Counted from the stretch's first letter, positions 50,869-59,810 are shown. The stretch: 64,000 bases of DNA from Sphingobacterium sp. HMA12 (GCF_002933815.1 NZ_BEYR01000002.1:310001-374000), one strand, 5' to 3'. Translations and numbers: made by a program. Notes: generated from the sequence alone by a model not told the origin.

Positions 50869-51795
50869 ATGAAATATGTAGTGGGTATTCTTCTATTGTC
50901 ATGTGCTACCTTTAATTATTCTTGTAAAAAAGACGGATCTGAAAAGGATAATACTCGACTTGTCTTATTTAAAAGTGCGACGCAATTTAATTCAGATATA
51001 AGTCAAAGTAGCTATGAGTTTCAATATGATGCCCAAGGGCGGGTAACAAAAGTGAATGAGCAACAGTTTCATTATGGGGCAAATGGGCGAGTCGATTATT
51101 CGCGTATTGCGCTCCAAGGTAAAACGGGCGGAATGGAAAGGGAGAAGATCGTGCGTTTAAGCTATCATTGGGATGAACAGAATCGTCTGAAGAGTGTATT
51201 TGTTGATAGTTTGTATAGTAAGAACTCGCCGATTAAAGATGGAATTAACAGTATTGGAAGTGAATCGCTCATTAAAGATAAATTATTAACAAGCTATTCT
51301 TATACTTCGAACATGTCTGTACCCTTCAAAATTGTCTATCGGAAACTGGAGAAATTCTATGAACAAATTGGAGAGGAGCAGGAGTTGACCTTTACCTATA
51401 ATGGCGATAATATCCAAAAACTGAAAAGCTTTCTATATTTCTCGTCGCTTTTCGATATTCCAGGAGACCCTAAACTTGAGTTCACCGTATTCTCCTTTTT
51501 TCAATATTCCACTACAATAAATCCTCTTTACCCTATTTACAAACAAATGGGGTTTAATCCGATTGATATTAATCAGGTTGTGTCCAAGAATTTGGAAAAT
51601 GCTTTTTTCTCTACCTCGGTCCAGGGAAAGACCAATCAAGAAATCCAGCCAGATTGGACAAAGAAAACAGCTGTAAAAATTACCTTGGGTGTTGACGGCA
51701 AAGCTAGTGCAATGAGTTATGTTGTAAAAGGAGATATTCAGGATGTTAAGGATGTCATTTTCAGCGAAGTTTTATTAAATTATGTCTATGAATAG
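50869..51795 (+). CDS. Predicted lipoprotein with YD-like repeat, unknown function
   Basis: Lipoprotein of 308 residues: signal MKYVVGILLLSCATFNYSC with lipobox Cys19 followed by KKDG, the usual Bacteroidota outer-membrane lipoprotein style. The N-terminal part contains two beta-hairpin-like YD repeats (YEFQYDAQGRVTKVN; LSYHWDEQNRLKSV), as seen in RHS-related and DUF4595-type cell-surface proteins. The remainder is unrecognised. Divergent from the addAB-like operon; the rpsP promoter box lies 11 nt after its stop and no terminator separates them. Confidence 0.7.
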   Translation: MKYVVGILLLSCATFNYSCKKDGSEKDNTRLVLFKSATQFNSDISQSSYEFQYDAQGRVTKVNEQQFHYGANGRVDYSRIALQGKTGGMEREKIVRLSYHWDEQNRLKSVFVDSLYSKNSPIKDGINSIGSESLIKDKLLTSYSYTSNMSVPFKIVYRKLEKFYEQIGEEQELTFTYNGDNIQKLKSFLYFSSLFDIPGDPKLEFTVFSFFQYSTTINPLYPIYKQMGFNPIDINQVVSKNLENAFFSTSVQGKTNQEIQPDWTKKTAVKITLGVDGKASAMSYVVKGDIQDVKDVIFSEVLLNYVYE

Positions 51796-51806
51796 AAAAA
51801 AATAAC

Positions 51807-51814
51807 TATCTTTG
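51807..51814 (+). promoter_or_regulatory. -7 box of the rpsP promoter
   Basis: TATCTTTG, full TAnnTTTG match, 58 nt before the rpsP ATG, just after the preceding stop. At the expected -33 distance only TATG is present. Confidence 0.5.
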
Positions 51815-51872
51815 CATCCCCTCTAGTATGAAGCTCGGGGGATATGTTGAATACATAAAATAAAATTAAGAA

Positions 51873-52394
51873 ATGGCAACTAAAATCAGATTGCAAAGAC
51901 ATGGTAAAAAAGGACGTCCTTTTTACCACGTAGTCGTAGCGGATTCTCGCGCTCCACGTGATGGTAAATTCATCGAACGTATTGGTTCTTACAACCCAAA
52001 CACAAATCCTGCAACTATCGTTTTGGATTTTGAAAAAGCTTTGGATTGGATGAATAAAGGTGCTCAACCTACTGACACAGCTCGTGCTATCCTTTCTTAC
52101 AAAGGTGTTCTTTACAAAAAACACTTACAAGGTGGTGTGAAAAAAGGTGCTTTTGACGAAACTGCTGCTGAAGCTAAATTCACTGCTTGGACTGAAGCTC
52201 AAGAAGCTAGAATCTCTGGTAAAAAAGATGGTTTAGCGCAATCAAAAGCTGATGCTAAAAAAGCTGCCTTAGCTGCTGAAGCGAAGAAAAAAGAAGAAAA
52301 AGCTGCTGCTGTAGCTGCTAAAAATGCTCCTGTAGCAGAAGAGCCTGCTGCTGAAGAGACTGAAGCTCCTGCATCAGAAGAAACTGAAGGTTAA
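51873..52394 (+). CDS. rpsP: 30S ribosomal protein S16 with extended C-terminal tail
   Basis: Ribosomal protein bS16, 173 residues. The first about 85 form the normal S16 fold ([42 protein letters not shown], with KIRLxRxG and the RxGxYxP motif). The last about 75 residues form a low-complexity Ala/Lys/Glu tail ([34 protein letters not shown]), roughly doubling the usual length; such tails occur across Bacteroidota S16 proteins. Codon use is strongly biased as for highly expressed genes (repeated GCT, GGT). Followed by a terminator, so rimM is transcribed separately or by read-through. Confidence 0.96.
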   Translation: MATKIRLQRHGKKGRPFYHVVVADSRAPRDGKFIERIGSYNPNTNPATIVLDFEKALDWMNKGAQPTDTARAILSYKGVLYKKHLQGGVKKGAFDETAAEAKFTAWTEAQEARISGKKDGLAQSKADAKKAALAAEAKKKEEKAAAVAAKNAPVAEEPAAEETEAPASEETEG

Positions 52395-52415
52395 TTCTTT
52401 CATAAAGTATTCGAG

Positions 52416-52447
52416 AAAGCCGACTCAATCTTGAGCCGGCTTTTTTT
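52416..52447 (+). terminator. Terminator between rpsP and rimM
   Basis: AAGCCGACTCAA, 2-nt tip, TTGAGCCGGCTT (one A-C mismatch), then T7. It would limit read-through into rimM. Confidence 0.85.
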
Positions 52448-52583
52448 AATAAACTTGTTTATGGGTTAAAATGGAATGCTGATTGCGCTACGCATACGCA
52501 AAGGCTGGCCATACCATTATATCTTCATACAAAAAGGTGAAAATTAAATAGATGCTCGGTATATAGCGAAGCTGATAAAAATA

Positions 52584-52622
52584 GCATCTCAATACTAATA
52601 TCTCAAAACGCAATACTACCAA
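52584..52622 (+). repeat. 7-nt periodic repeat leading in phase into the rimM start codon
   Basis: Five 7-mers, GCATCTC, AATACTA, ATATCTC, AAAACGC, AATACTA (52584-52618), with CT (once CG) at positions 5-6, then CCAA and the ATG. Same period, phase and 4-nt distance to the ATG as before xth. Confidence 0.55.
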
Positions 52623-53147
52623 ATGACTGTCGATCAAAGTTTTTATATAGGCTACATCAGCAAAACGAGAGGTCTTAAAGGCGAAATGCAATTGTTTTTC
52701 GAATTTGAAGACTACGAAAGCCTGGATATGGATGTCGTTTTCCTGGAGGTCAACAAAAAGCTTGTGCCTTATTTTATCGATGCTATAAAACTGCAGAAAA
52801 ATAGTACGGCCTATGTGACATTTGAAGATGTCGATCACATCGACAAGGCACAGGTACTTGTCCGCAAAAAGGTTTATCTACCTAATGATAAAATGCCAGA
52901 ACGGGATCCAGATGATTTTAGATATACGGATTTAATCGGCTTTTTGGTGATCGATGAAACTCATGGTGAGCTGGGAGAAATTACGGATGTACAGGAATTT
53001 CCACAGCAATTCGTCGCCACAGTTGATATGAATGGTAAAGAATTGATGTTCCCGCTATCCGATGATTTAATTTTAGGAATAGATGGTGAAGAAGAGATTA
53101 TTGAAGTCGCATTGCCTGAAGGGCTAGTCGATCTCTATAAAGAATAA
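52623..53147 (+). CDS. rimM: Ribosome maturation factor RimM
   Basis: 16S rRNA processing factor that binds S19 in the 30S head, 174 residues. N-terminal RimM domain: FYIGYISKTRGLKGEMQLFFEF (family signature G-x-I-x-KxxGLKGE), then LVRKKVYLP; C-terminal PRC-barrel: FRYTDLIGFLVIDETHGELGEITDVQEFPQQFVATVDMNGKELMFPLSDDLI. Located after rpsP, the classical rpsP-rimM neighbourhood, but trmD and rplS do not follow. An rpsP terminator lies between, and the 5' leader carries the heptad repeat, suggesting independent control. Confidence 0.95.
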   Translation: MTVDQSFYIGYISKTRGLKGEMQLFFEFEDYESLDMDVVFLEVNKKLVPYFIDAIKLQKNSTAYVTFEDVDHIDKAQVLVRKKVYLPNDKMPERDPDDFRYTDLIGFLVIDETHGELGEITDVQEFPQQFVATVDMNGKELMFPLSDDLILGIDGEEEIIEVALPEGLVDLYKE

Positions 53148-53162
53148 CAGAGACGGTCTTAG

Positions 53163-53270
53163 CTCTTAAATCCCTTGTCCAGACCGGGATTTAAGAGTAT
53201 TTCTTGATTCGCGTAAATACCAACAAACAGGTTCAAATTCGTAAGCGAGGTTTTGAACCTATTTTTGTTT
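53163..53270 (+). terminator. Two tandem hairpins downstream of rimM
   Basis: Hairpin 1: CTCTTAAATCCC (53163-53174) with GGGATTTAAGAG (53186-53197), perfect 12 bp, 11-nt loop, weak T tract. Hairpin 2: AGGTTCAAA (53229-53237) with TTTGAACCT (53252-53260), then ATTTTTGTTT. The second resembles a terminator more than the first. Confidence 0.7.
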
Positions 53271-53395
53271 CATTGGGTTTAGGTCACAATTATTGGCTGA
53301 ATTCACTTGTCGAAATGATCTGGTGTATCTTACTTTGACGGATTTTGAGTATATTGGTACTAAATAATCAATATATTGACCATACTAAATGATCC

Positions 53396-54250
53396 GTGTT
53401 GAGACCATTATTGATCCTTATTTCAACGATATTTTTGTCCTCCTGTATTTTTCTGGGAAAGGACAAGGAGTTTCCGACCGGAAATTACCAGGTTATCTGC
53501 GGTTATACCAATGAGGTTTATTTAAAGGCTAAAGCCGATAATCCGCTCAATGTTGAGCCTGATGCCCGTTGTGATCATCCGCTTTATCATCGTTCCTTTC
53601 TTTCCCTTCAGGATAAAGACCATTTTGTCCTCGCCATAGACGATATCCTGCTGTATGGTAAATACGCATTTAACAGAAATAAACTTGAGCTTATAGATGC
53701 TGCAAAGGGAAAACTTTCCTTGGATATTATCCAGGTAAAAAAGGATTTTGTGCAATTGAAAGGTGATTTCTCTCCGTTCAACTCTGCGCATTTGCCAAAT
53801 ACCGAACGATTGTATATCAATTTCGAATTGGACAAGACACCTATTCGCGAGCAGCCAAGTAAATTTGATAGTGGAATCAACCTTTGGCGTAATATTCCAA
53901 CAAAAGCTGAGAATGACCAAGAGATAAAGGCCCGTGCATTGAATTTTTTAGATTATTCAATTGCCTATTTTCAGCACATCTCTAATTCTGGCGTTCATGA
54001 TGATTACAAGATAGACGGAGTTGAATCGCCGATTACCTATGCCCAAAATGGAATTGTATTAAAGGAATGGGAAGATGTTCCCGTCTCGTGGAAGGAGCTG
54101 TTTTACAATGAGGAGAATGCATTGGTCGCCTATAAATATTTGCTGGCTGGATTTAAGTATGGACAAAAGGAGAAGTATAGTGTGAAGGGGCTGCTATTAA
54201 TTACATTTTATTTGAAGAATTTACGTAACTCACTATCGACTTTGGGATAA
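53396..54250 (+). CDS. Predicted lipoprotein, unknown function
   Basis: 284 residues beginning with a GTG (or TTG one codon later). Lipoprotein signal MLRPLLILISTIFLSSC with lipobox Cys17. The mature part has no repeat or motif I recognise. The segment CGYTNEVYLKAKADNPLNVEPDARCDHPLYHRSFLSL holds two further Cys, and the C-terminal 100 residues look helical (ALNFLDYSIAYFQHISNSG; LVAYKYLLAGFKYGQKEKYSV). Codon use is like the neighbours. It lies between rimM and the riboswitch of metF, on the same strand, probably transcribed alone. Confidence 0.68.
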   Translation: MLRPLLILISTIFLSSCIFLGKDKEFPTGNYQVICGYTNEVYLKAKADNPLNVEPDARCDHPLYHRSFLSLQDKDHFVLAIDDILLYGKYAFNRNKLELIDAAKGKLSLDIIQVKKDFVQLKGDFSPFNSAHLPNTERLYINFELDKTPIREQPSKFDSGINLWRNIPTKAENDQEIKARALNFLDYSIAYFQHISNSGVHDDYKIDGVESPITYAQNGIVLKEWEDVPVSWKELFYNEENALVAYKYLLAGFKYGQKEKYSVKGLLLITFYLKNLRNSLSTLG

Positions 54251-54354
54251 TTTAGTTGGATAAAGCCATAAGAAAGACAGCTTTATTGATATAATTTATA
54301 GATTTTCGAAAAAATATTTTTGTTGTTTGGTTTTTTAAAACGATATTAGCAACG

Positions 54355-54453
54355 CTTATAGAGAAAGGCCGAGGGACTAGACCCAGTGAAGCCTTAGCAA
54401 CCTGTATTGTTCAAGGTGCTAAATTCTACCCTGCTCCATGTGGGAAAGATAAG
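54355..54453 (+). ncRNA. SAM-I (S-box) riboswitch upstream of metF
   Basis: P1 is CTTAT (54355-54359) with ATAAG (54449-54453). Then GAGAAAGGCCGAGGGACTAG, the K-turn and P2 core, and ACCCAGTGAAGCC-TTAGCAACC, the near-invariant SAM-I motif. P3 is formed by TAGCA...GGTGCTA, P4 by CCC...GGG before AAAGATAAG. The order and spacing match the family and the downstream gene is methionine-pathway metF, so SAM should switch expression off. No U-tract terminator is visible between P1 and the ATG; a TTACAT/ATGTAA pair lies in the linker, so control may be translational. Confidence 0.93.
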
Positions 54454-54526
54454 TTACATGCAGATAGACATATCCTCGACTTGTGCGTTTCGATGTAAGC
54501 CAACCCAAACTTAAAACAGTTTTTTA

Positions 54527-55483
54527 ATGAAGATTACCGACCATATCCAGAATGCTAAAGGAAAAACATTGTTTTCTTTTGAGCTATTGCCTCCTGCCAA
54601 AGGACAAGGCATCCAAAGTATTTTTAAAACAATGGATGAACTGATGGAATTTAAGCCACCTTTTATAGATGTAACCTATCATCGTGAAGATTACATCTAT
54701 AAGGAACATGCGAGCGGGCTATTGGAACGTGTATCCTATCGTAAGCGGCCGGGAACTGTCGCGATATGTGCTGCTATCATGAATAAATATAAGGTAGACG
54801 CAGTCCCGCACCTGATATGCGGTGGCTTTACCAAAGAGGAAACGGAAAATGCTTTGATCGACCTAAATTTTCTGGGTATTGACAATGTATTGGTGCTGCG
54901 AGGTGATGCGCGCAAAGGAGATGCTGATTTTATTCCGACTGAAGGCGGTCATGCTTTTGCAACGGATCTATTGGAACAGGTCACGGATATGAATAAGGGG
55001 AAGTATCTCCACGAAGATATAATTACATCTGAAAAAACTGATTTTTGTATCGGAGTTGCGGGATATCCGGAGAAACATTTTGAATCGCCTAATTTCAACA
55101 CGGACTTTAAATACCTGAAGCAGAAAGTCGATATGGGGGCCGAATTTATTGTGACGCAGATGTTCTTTAATGTAGAAAAATATAAGGAATTTGTGACCAA
55201 ATGCCGCGACAACGGAATTCATGTACCTATTATTCCGGGACTCAAACCTTTGACGACCAAAAAACAGTTGGTTACATTGCCACGAATTTTCCACTTGGAT
55301 ATTCCAGAGGAATTGAGTGATGCAGTTGCATCATGTAAAACCAATGCTGATGTGAGGCAAGTAGGTGAAGAATGGCTTGTGCAGCAATGTCAGGAACTGA
55401 TTAAATTTGGTGCGCCAGTGTTGCATTTTTATACCATGAGCAATCCCGGACCAACGAAAAAGATCGTTGAAAAATTGGCCTAA
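54527..55483 (+). CDS. metF: Methylenetetrahydrofolate reductase [NAD(P)H]
   Basis: Reduces 5,10-methylene-THF to 5-methyl-THF, the methyl donor for methionine synthase. FAD enzyme of the MetF TIM-barrel family, 318 residues. Motifs: FSFELLPPAKGQG (F-E-xxPP start), PFIDVTYH (VT-H), AVPHLICGGFTKEETENAL (HL-C), NVLVLRGDARKGD (ALRGDxP-like), FCIGVAGYPEKHFESPNF (GVAGYPExH), MGAEFIVTQMFFNVEKY (ADFxxTQxFF), VPIIPGLKPLTTKKQL (PGIxP). Controlled by the SAM-I riboswitch immediately upstream. No metE/metH in view. Confidence 0.96.
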   Translation: MKITDHIQNAKGKTLFSFELLPPAKGQGIQSIFKTMDELMEFKPPFIDVTYHREDYIYKEHASGLLERVSYRKRPGTVAICAAIMNKYKVDAVPHLICGGFTKEETENALIDLNFLGIDNVLVLRGDARKGDADFIPTEGGHAFATDLLEQVTDMNKGKYLHEDIITSEKTDFCIGVAGYPEKHFESPNFNTDFKYLKQKVDMGAEFIVTQMFFNVEKYKEFVTKCRDNGIHVPIIPGLKPLTTKKQLVTLPRIFHLDIPEELSDAVASCKTNADVRQVGEEWLVQQCQELIKFGAPVLHFYTMSNPGPTKKIVEKLA

Positions 55484-55489
55484 AAATAT

Positions 55490-55526
55490 AAAAAGAGCGA
55501 GGGACTTTTCCCTCGCTCTTTTTATT
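55490..55526 (+). terminator. Terminator of metF
   Basis: AAAAAGAGCGAGGGA (55490-55504), loop CTTT, TCCCTCGCTCTTTTT (55509-55523): perfect 15-bp stem whose 3' arm ends in the T tract. Confidence 0.92.
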
Positions 55527-55792
55527 GAATCTCTAGAAGGAATATTTCTATACCTATGTGAAAAAATTCTTATCCATCCAATTGTTGCCCGTCGAGTATA
55601 TGCCGCCAAAAAATGGCATTCCTTCCCTTTTTGGAAAACTGTTATTTCTCTTTTCATTATAGAAGTAACTTCTTTAGAAAAATATTTTTAGATAAATCAT
55701 GATGTTAAATAGTGTTAATTAACATTTTTAAATCGATATAACTGTTTAATTTAAAGTGCTAAAAGGAATAAAGATTTAGACCAATTGACCTT
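55527..55792. other. Intergenic region metF-GT117, no gene seen
   Basis: About 265 nt of AT-rich sequence. Contains the palindrome TGTTAATTAACA (55713-55724) and the 13-mer AATTAACATTTTT (55717-55729) shared with the degQ upstream region. No convincing -7/-33 pair or small frame is visible. Confidence 0.4.
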
Positions 55793-58700
55793 ATGACGTA
55801 CAATAAATTAAATACACTATTTGGTTTGAGCTGTGGCCTCATTGCCACGCTTGTCTACATTTCCACTGTCGAAAAGACAGTGAGCTGGTGGGATTGTGGT
55901 GAGTTTATTGCCTGTGCCTACAAACTTGAGGTTGCCCATCAGCCTGGCGCACCCTTATTTTTGCTCATCCAGAATGTTTTTTCCAATCTTGCACTCGGTA
56001 ACACGGGGCAGATAGCCTATTGGATGAATATTGGTTCAGCGATCTGTAGTGGACTGACCGTGGCATTTTTGTTTTGGACAATCACCGCTATAGCCAAGAA
56101 GATTTTGAAGGAGCCACAGCAGCCTGCTTTCTCCCACTACCTACAGCTTTTCGCTGCAGGGACAGTCGGGGCAATGGCTTTCAGCTTTAGTGATACATTT
56201 TGGTATTCCGCTGTGGAATCTGAAGTGTACGCGATGTCCTCGCTTTGTACGGCAGTGGTTTTCTGGGCAATTTTCAAATGGGAAGCGCGGGCGGATCAGC
56301 AAGGAAGCGACCGCTGGTTGATTTTCATTGCTTTTGTCATGGGGCTTTCGATCGGAGTTCACCTATTGAATCTGTTGGCGATTCCAGCCATAGCCATGGT
56401 GGTCTATTTTAAAAGAACTTCGCAAATGAATCTAAAAGGTATTTTAACGGCATTTTTATTGGGCTTGTTGGTTTTGGCAGCAATTCTTTGGGGTGTCATT
56501 CAGTGGTTGGTGGCTTTTGCTTCCAAAATAGATCTGTTGTTTGTGAATTCGCTCGGACTAGGATTTGGTTCTGGAATTCTCTTTTTGTGCGTATTTATCG
56601 GTGGCGGCATTGTATATGGTCTTTTTTATTCACATAGAAACCGGAAGTATACGTTAAATACGGCCTTATTGGTGTTTTGTTTTATTCTGTTTGGCTATAG
56701 TTCCTATACCATGGTATTGATCCGTGGAAAAGCGAATCCATCCCTAAATAATAACGCACCTGATAATGTATTTTCGTTTTTGGGCTACTTGGGACGCGAA
56801 CAGTACACACGGGAACCTTTGGTGAAAGGACCATATTACGATTCGAAAGCGGTAGACATAAAAAGTAAGACTGGTTATCGGAAAGATGAGTCCAATTATA
56901 CATCATTTACACAGGTGGATAACTATGATTTTGATCGAGAAACATTTTTTCCGCGTATCTATAGCCAGGATGCAAATCACCAAGCTTACTATAGAAGTTA
57001 TCTCAAGTTAAAAGACGGTGAAAAGCCGCAGTTTTCCGATAACTTTAAGTTTTTCTTTCATTTTCAATTGGGAGAAATGTATGCACGTTATTTCTTATGG
57101 AATTTTGTAGGAAGACAGAATGATAAGCAGGGTTATGGAACATATACCGATGGGAATTGGCTTTCGGGATTGAAACCATTGGATAATTGGCGTCTTGGCG
57201 GACAATATGACCTTTCGGAATCACAGCAAAATGATCCCAGCCGAAATACATATTTTTTCCTGCCTTTATTATTGGGTATAGCTGGAGCAATTTGGTTATA
57301 TAGACACAATAAGCCCTATACTTTGGTGTTAACTTTGTTATTCGTTTTCACGGGTATAGCGATTGTCGTGTATCTCAACCAGACACCGTTACAACCCCGT
57401 GAGCGTGATTATGCTTATGCGGGGTCCTTTTATGCTTTTGCTATTTGGATCGGACTTGGCGCAATAGCATTGGTGCGCTTTTTTAAGCGTTTCCTTCATA
57501 CCCGGTATGCCTTGGCTACCGGGTTATCTTTTGCGGTTTTGGGAGGACCGATTATTCTGGTACATCAAAACTGGGATGATCATAATCGTTCCGAAAAATC
57601 CCTGGCGCGGGATGTTGCACGTAATTACCTTGAAACCTGCGCACCGAATGCGATTTTGTTTACCTATGGTGATCATGATACCTTTCCGTTATGGTATTTG
57701 CAGGAGGTGGAAGGTGTGCGTCCGGACGTAAGAATAGTTGTATTGAGTTACTTAACGGGTGATTGGTATATGCAGCAGGCCAAGAAACCAACCTATCAGG
57801 CTGCGGGACTTCCGATTGCGATACCTGCCGAAAAAACAAAAAAGGGTATTCGGGATTATATCCCATTTGTGGATCGACAGTTGAATGCTGCAGTTGATAT
57901 TCAACAATTATTGCAATTTGTTACTTCCGATAACGCCGATTATAAAGTTCAGCTGAATTCGGGAAATCTGGAGAATTATTTTCCGTCTAAGAAGGTCAGA
58001 TTGGCTATTGATAAAGCCGAGGTGTTGAGAAAAAACGCCGTACCGGCCAATTTACAGCATGCAGTTGTTTCAACAATGGAATGGGAAATCCCCGGGGATC
58101 ACTTAAGTCGATCAGATTTGACTTTGCTTTCCCTTCTTGAAAATAATCATTGGGATCGGCCGATCTATTTTTCAAATATGCTGCCCGGTGATATTAAGCT
58201 GGGGCTGGATAAATATCTTGTCAATGAAGGATTTGCTTCAAGGCTGATGCCGGTCGCTGCTACCAGTGAACAGCAAACGAATGCTGAGGAAATACCTGCT
58301 TTGGTCAACGTTGAAGCCTTATATGATAATATCATGCATAAATATCATTGGGGAAATGTCAAAAATGCGGCCTATTTGGATACTGATTCCTTTCGCTTTA
58401 CCAGTATGTACGCCCGGGATATTTTTGGAAAGACGGCCCGGTTGCTGTTAGAAAAAGGGCAGGTAAAGCAGGCTGGAAAAGTTGCTAAGAAAGCATATGA
58501 CCAATTGCCGGATCGTGTATATGCGATGTCGGATGCGATTAACTATGCGGATATCATTGACAGCTTATACCGTTCTGGACAAGGACACCTGGCCGGAAAT
58601 ATCGTAGACAGAAACTTAGACTATGTTTCACAAAATATGGACTATTTACACCAATTGGTATTAGATAAAAAAAATTTAGGCTTTGAATGGAGCGATATGC

Positions 58701-58822
58701 AGACGGCATTAGACTCGGTCGATCGTTATCGAGATATCTTATTGGCGGCCAAAGATAGCAAACGACTGGCACGTGTCGAGGGACTTAGAAAGCAGTATCA
58801 GCAATGGTATGGTATTGAGTAG
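55793..58822 (+). CDS. GT117/DUF2723 family membrane glycosyltransferase-like protein
   Basis: Large polytopic membrane protein, 1009 residues, of the DUF2723 (GT117, protein O-mannosyltransferase-like) family found in Bacteroidota. About 12 hydrophobic segments occupy the first about 600 residues. The family opening is clear: TVEKTVSWWDCGEFIACAYKLEVAHQPGAPLFLLIQNVFSNLALG, where the WDxGEF/HPPGxP-type acidic loop corresponds to the catalytic loop of GT-C enzymes. The periplasmic C-terminal about 400 residues carry NQTPLQPRERDYAYAGSFYAF and NAILFTYGDHDTFPLWYLQEVEGVRPDVRIV, conserved in the family. It presumably transfers a sugar from a lipid carrier to exported proteins; acceptor unknown. Monocistronic. 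Confidence 0.85.
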   Translation: MTYNKLNTLFGLSCGLIATLVYISTVEKTVSWWDCGEFIACAYKLEVAHQPGAPLFLLIQNVFSNLALGNTGQIAYWMNIGSAICSGLTVAFLFWTITAIAKKILKEPQQPAFSHYLQLFAAGTVGAMAFSFSDTFWYSAVESEVYAMSSLCTAVVFWAIFKWEARADQQGSDRWLIFIAFVMGLSIGVHLLNLLAIPAIAMVVYFKRTSQMNLKGILTAFLLGLLVLAAILWGVIQWLVAFASKIDLLFVNSLGLGFGSGILFLCVFIGGGIVYGLFYSHRNRKYTLNTALLVFCFILFGYSSYTMVLIRGKANPSLNNNAPDNVFSFLGYLGREQYTREPLVKGPYYDSKAVDIKSKTGYRKDESNYTSFTQVDNYDFDRETFFPRIYSQDANHQAYYRSYLKLKDGEKPQFSDNFKFFFHFQLGEMYARYFLWNFVGRQNDKQGYGTYTDGNWLSGLKPLDNWRLGGQYDLSESQQNDPSRNTYFFLPLLLGIAGAIWLYRHNKPYTLVLTLLFVFTGIAIVVYLNQTPLQPRERDYAYAGSFYAFAIWIGLGAIALVRFFKRFLHTRYALATGLSFAVLGGPIILVHQNWDDHNRSEKSLARDVARNYLETCAPNAILFTYGDHDTFPLWYLQEVEGVRPDVRIVVLSYLTGDWYMQQAKKPTYQAAGLPIAIPAEKTKKGIRDYIPFVDRQLNAAVDIQQLLQFVTSDNADYKVQLNSGNLENYFPSKKVRLAIDKAEVLRKNAVPANLQHAVVSTMEWEIPGDHLSRSDLTLLSLLENNHWDRPIYFSNMLPGDIKLGLDKYLVNEGFASRLMPVAATSEQQTNAEEIPALVNVEALYDNIMHKYHWGNVKNAAYLDTDSFRFTSMYARDIFGKTARLLLEKGQVKQAGKVAKKAYDQLPDRVYAMSDAINYADIIDSLYRSGQGHLAGNIVDRNLDYVSQNMDYLHQLVLDKKNLGFEWSDMQTALDSVDRYRDILLAAKDSKRLARVEGLRKQYQQWYGIE

Positions 58823-58829
58823 AAATTCA

Positions 58830-58861
58830 GAGGCACCTTTTGATCGATCAGAAGGTGCCTC
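58830..58861. terminator. Bidirectional terminator, GT117 / OmpW-like genes
   Basis: GAGGCACCTT (58830-58839) and AAGGTGCCTC (58852-58861) pair perfectly; the internal TGATCGATCA is itself self-complementary, lengthening the stem. Convergent genes on either side. Confidence 0.85.
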
Positions 58862-58888
58862 ATTTTATATAGGGAGTTTAAAGAAATG

Positions 58889-59548
58889 CTAGAACTTCAT
58901 GCCGAAACCGACCCCTAGAAGAAAGGGGTTGATATCAACTTTCGCCGGTATTGATAAGTTCGGAGCCAAATTGGAAGCATCCACTTGAACATCCGTCTTC
59001 AAAAGGATATACTTAGCATCCAAATTCAGAAAATATTTTTCTGAAAGCTTGACATCAATACCGAGTTGTGTGGCAAATCCAAACGCATTATCATACTTTA
59101 CGTTTTTGACCGTGGGGCCCTCATTTGCACTATAGAAAATTGTATAGTTTATCCCTGCACCTACATAGGGCCTGAGGTCTCCATCCGGAAGAAAATGATA
59201 TTGCGCTGTCAAGGTCGGAGGCAGGAGCCATACACTACCTAAATCTACGTTTGCTGAGGTGTTACCTCCAATGGTACTTAAGTTGGAGCCAACGGTATTG
59301 ACCTTATGTTTGGTTGTCCCTAAAATCAACTCCGCGGCGATATTTTTGGTAAAGAAATAAGTGAAATCTAGTTCTGGGATAAATTTTGTGTTGATCGCAA
59401 TGTCGCCACCAATAGTACTGATATTGGCCGATTCGTTGGGCATTACCGCGACTCCTCTAAGACGCATCTGCCAGCGTTGCTCAGGACTGTTCTGTGCCTG
59501 TAAATTTAAAGTACCGAATGTAAGTGCAAGAATTAGTAACTTTTTCAT
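58889..59548 (-). CDS. OmpW/AlkL-family outer-membrane beta-barrel
   Basis: Small eight-stranded barrel, 219 residues. Signal peptide MKKLLILALTFGTLNLQAQ. OmpW features: WQMRLRGVAVMPNESANIS (mature start GxxxxxPN), ELDFTYFFTKNIAAELILGTTKHKV (DxTYF...N-AAELIxGTxKH), VWLLPPTLTAQYHFLPDGDLRPYVGAGINYTIFY (LPPTLxAQYHF, RPYVGAGINY), and a terminal strand ending in FGMKF. These channels admit hydrophobic small molecules across the outer membrane. Its upstream region holds the inverted repeat GTAAAAC-TATTT-GTTTTAC (59572-59590), a possible operator. Alone on the minus strand. Confidence 0.92.
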   Translation of the reverse strand: MKKLLILALTFGTLNLQAQNSPEQRWQMRLRGVAVMPNESANISTIGGDIAINTKFIPELDFTYFFTKNIAAELILGTTKHKVNTVGSNLSTIGGNTSANVDLGSVWLLPPTLTAQYHFLPDGDLRPYVGAGINYTIFYSANEGPTVKNVKYDNAFGFATQLGIDVKLSEKYFLNLDAKYILLKTDVQVDASNLAPNLSIPAKVDINPFLLGVGFGMKF

Positions 59549-59764
59549 ATCGTTAATGGTATTTGTTTGCTGTAAAACTATTTGTTTTACGGCATTGAGT
59601 GAATGACGATAATCAAGTTAAAAACTGAATGAAATAATTTATTGGCCAACAGAAAAGATGTACCTTTATCATTTGCTGTTCTTCTAAATGTGGACAAGCG
59701 GTGTTGTCTGTGTATGTTTAGAAAGAGAGCGATGGCCGATTTAAATGGAACATTATTTTACGAT

Positions 59765-59810
59765 AGAAAAAGCAAAGGGTCGGAAACAATTCCGACCCTT
59801 TGCTTTTTCT
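59765..59810 (-). terminator. Terminator of glnS with perfect 21-bp stem
   Basis: Arms 59765-59785 and 59790-59810 are perfectly complementary around the tetraloop ACAA, with A/T outer segments. Thirteen nt after the glnS stop. Confidence 0.9.

Noticed and set aside
51955-51970. CCACGTGATGG in rpsP as a possible parS half-site
   Set aside because: Only the CACGTG core matches; parS is a 16-bp palindrome and no full copy was seen in the window.
55467-55691. 74-codon frame across the end of metF and its terminator
   Set aside because: Out of frame with metF and includes both arms of the terminator hairpin.
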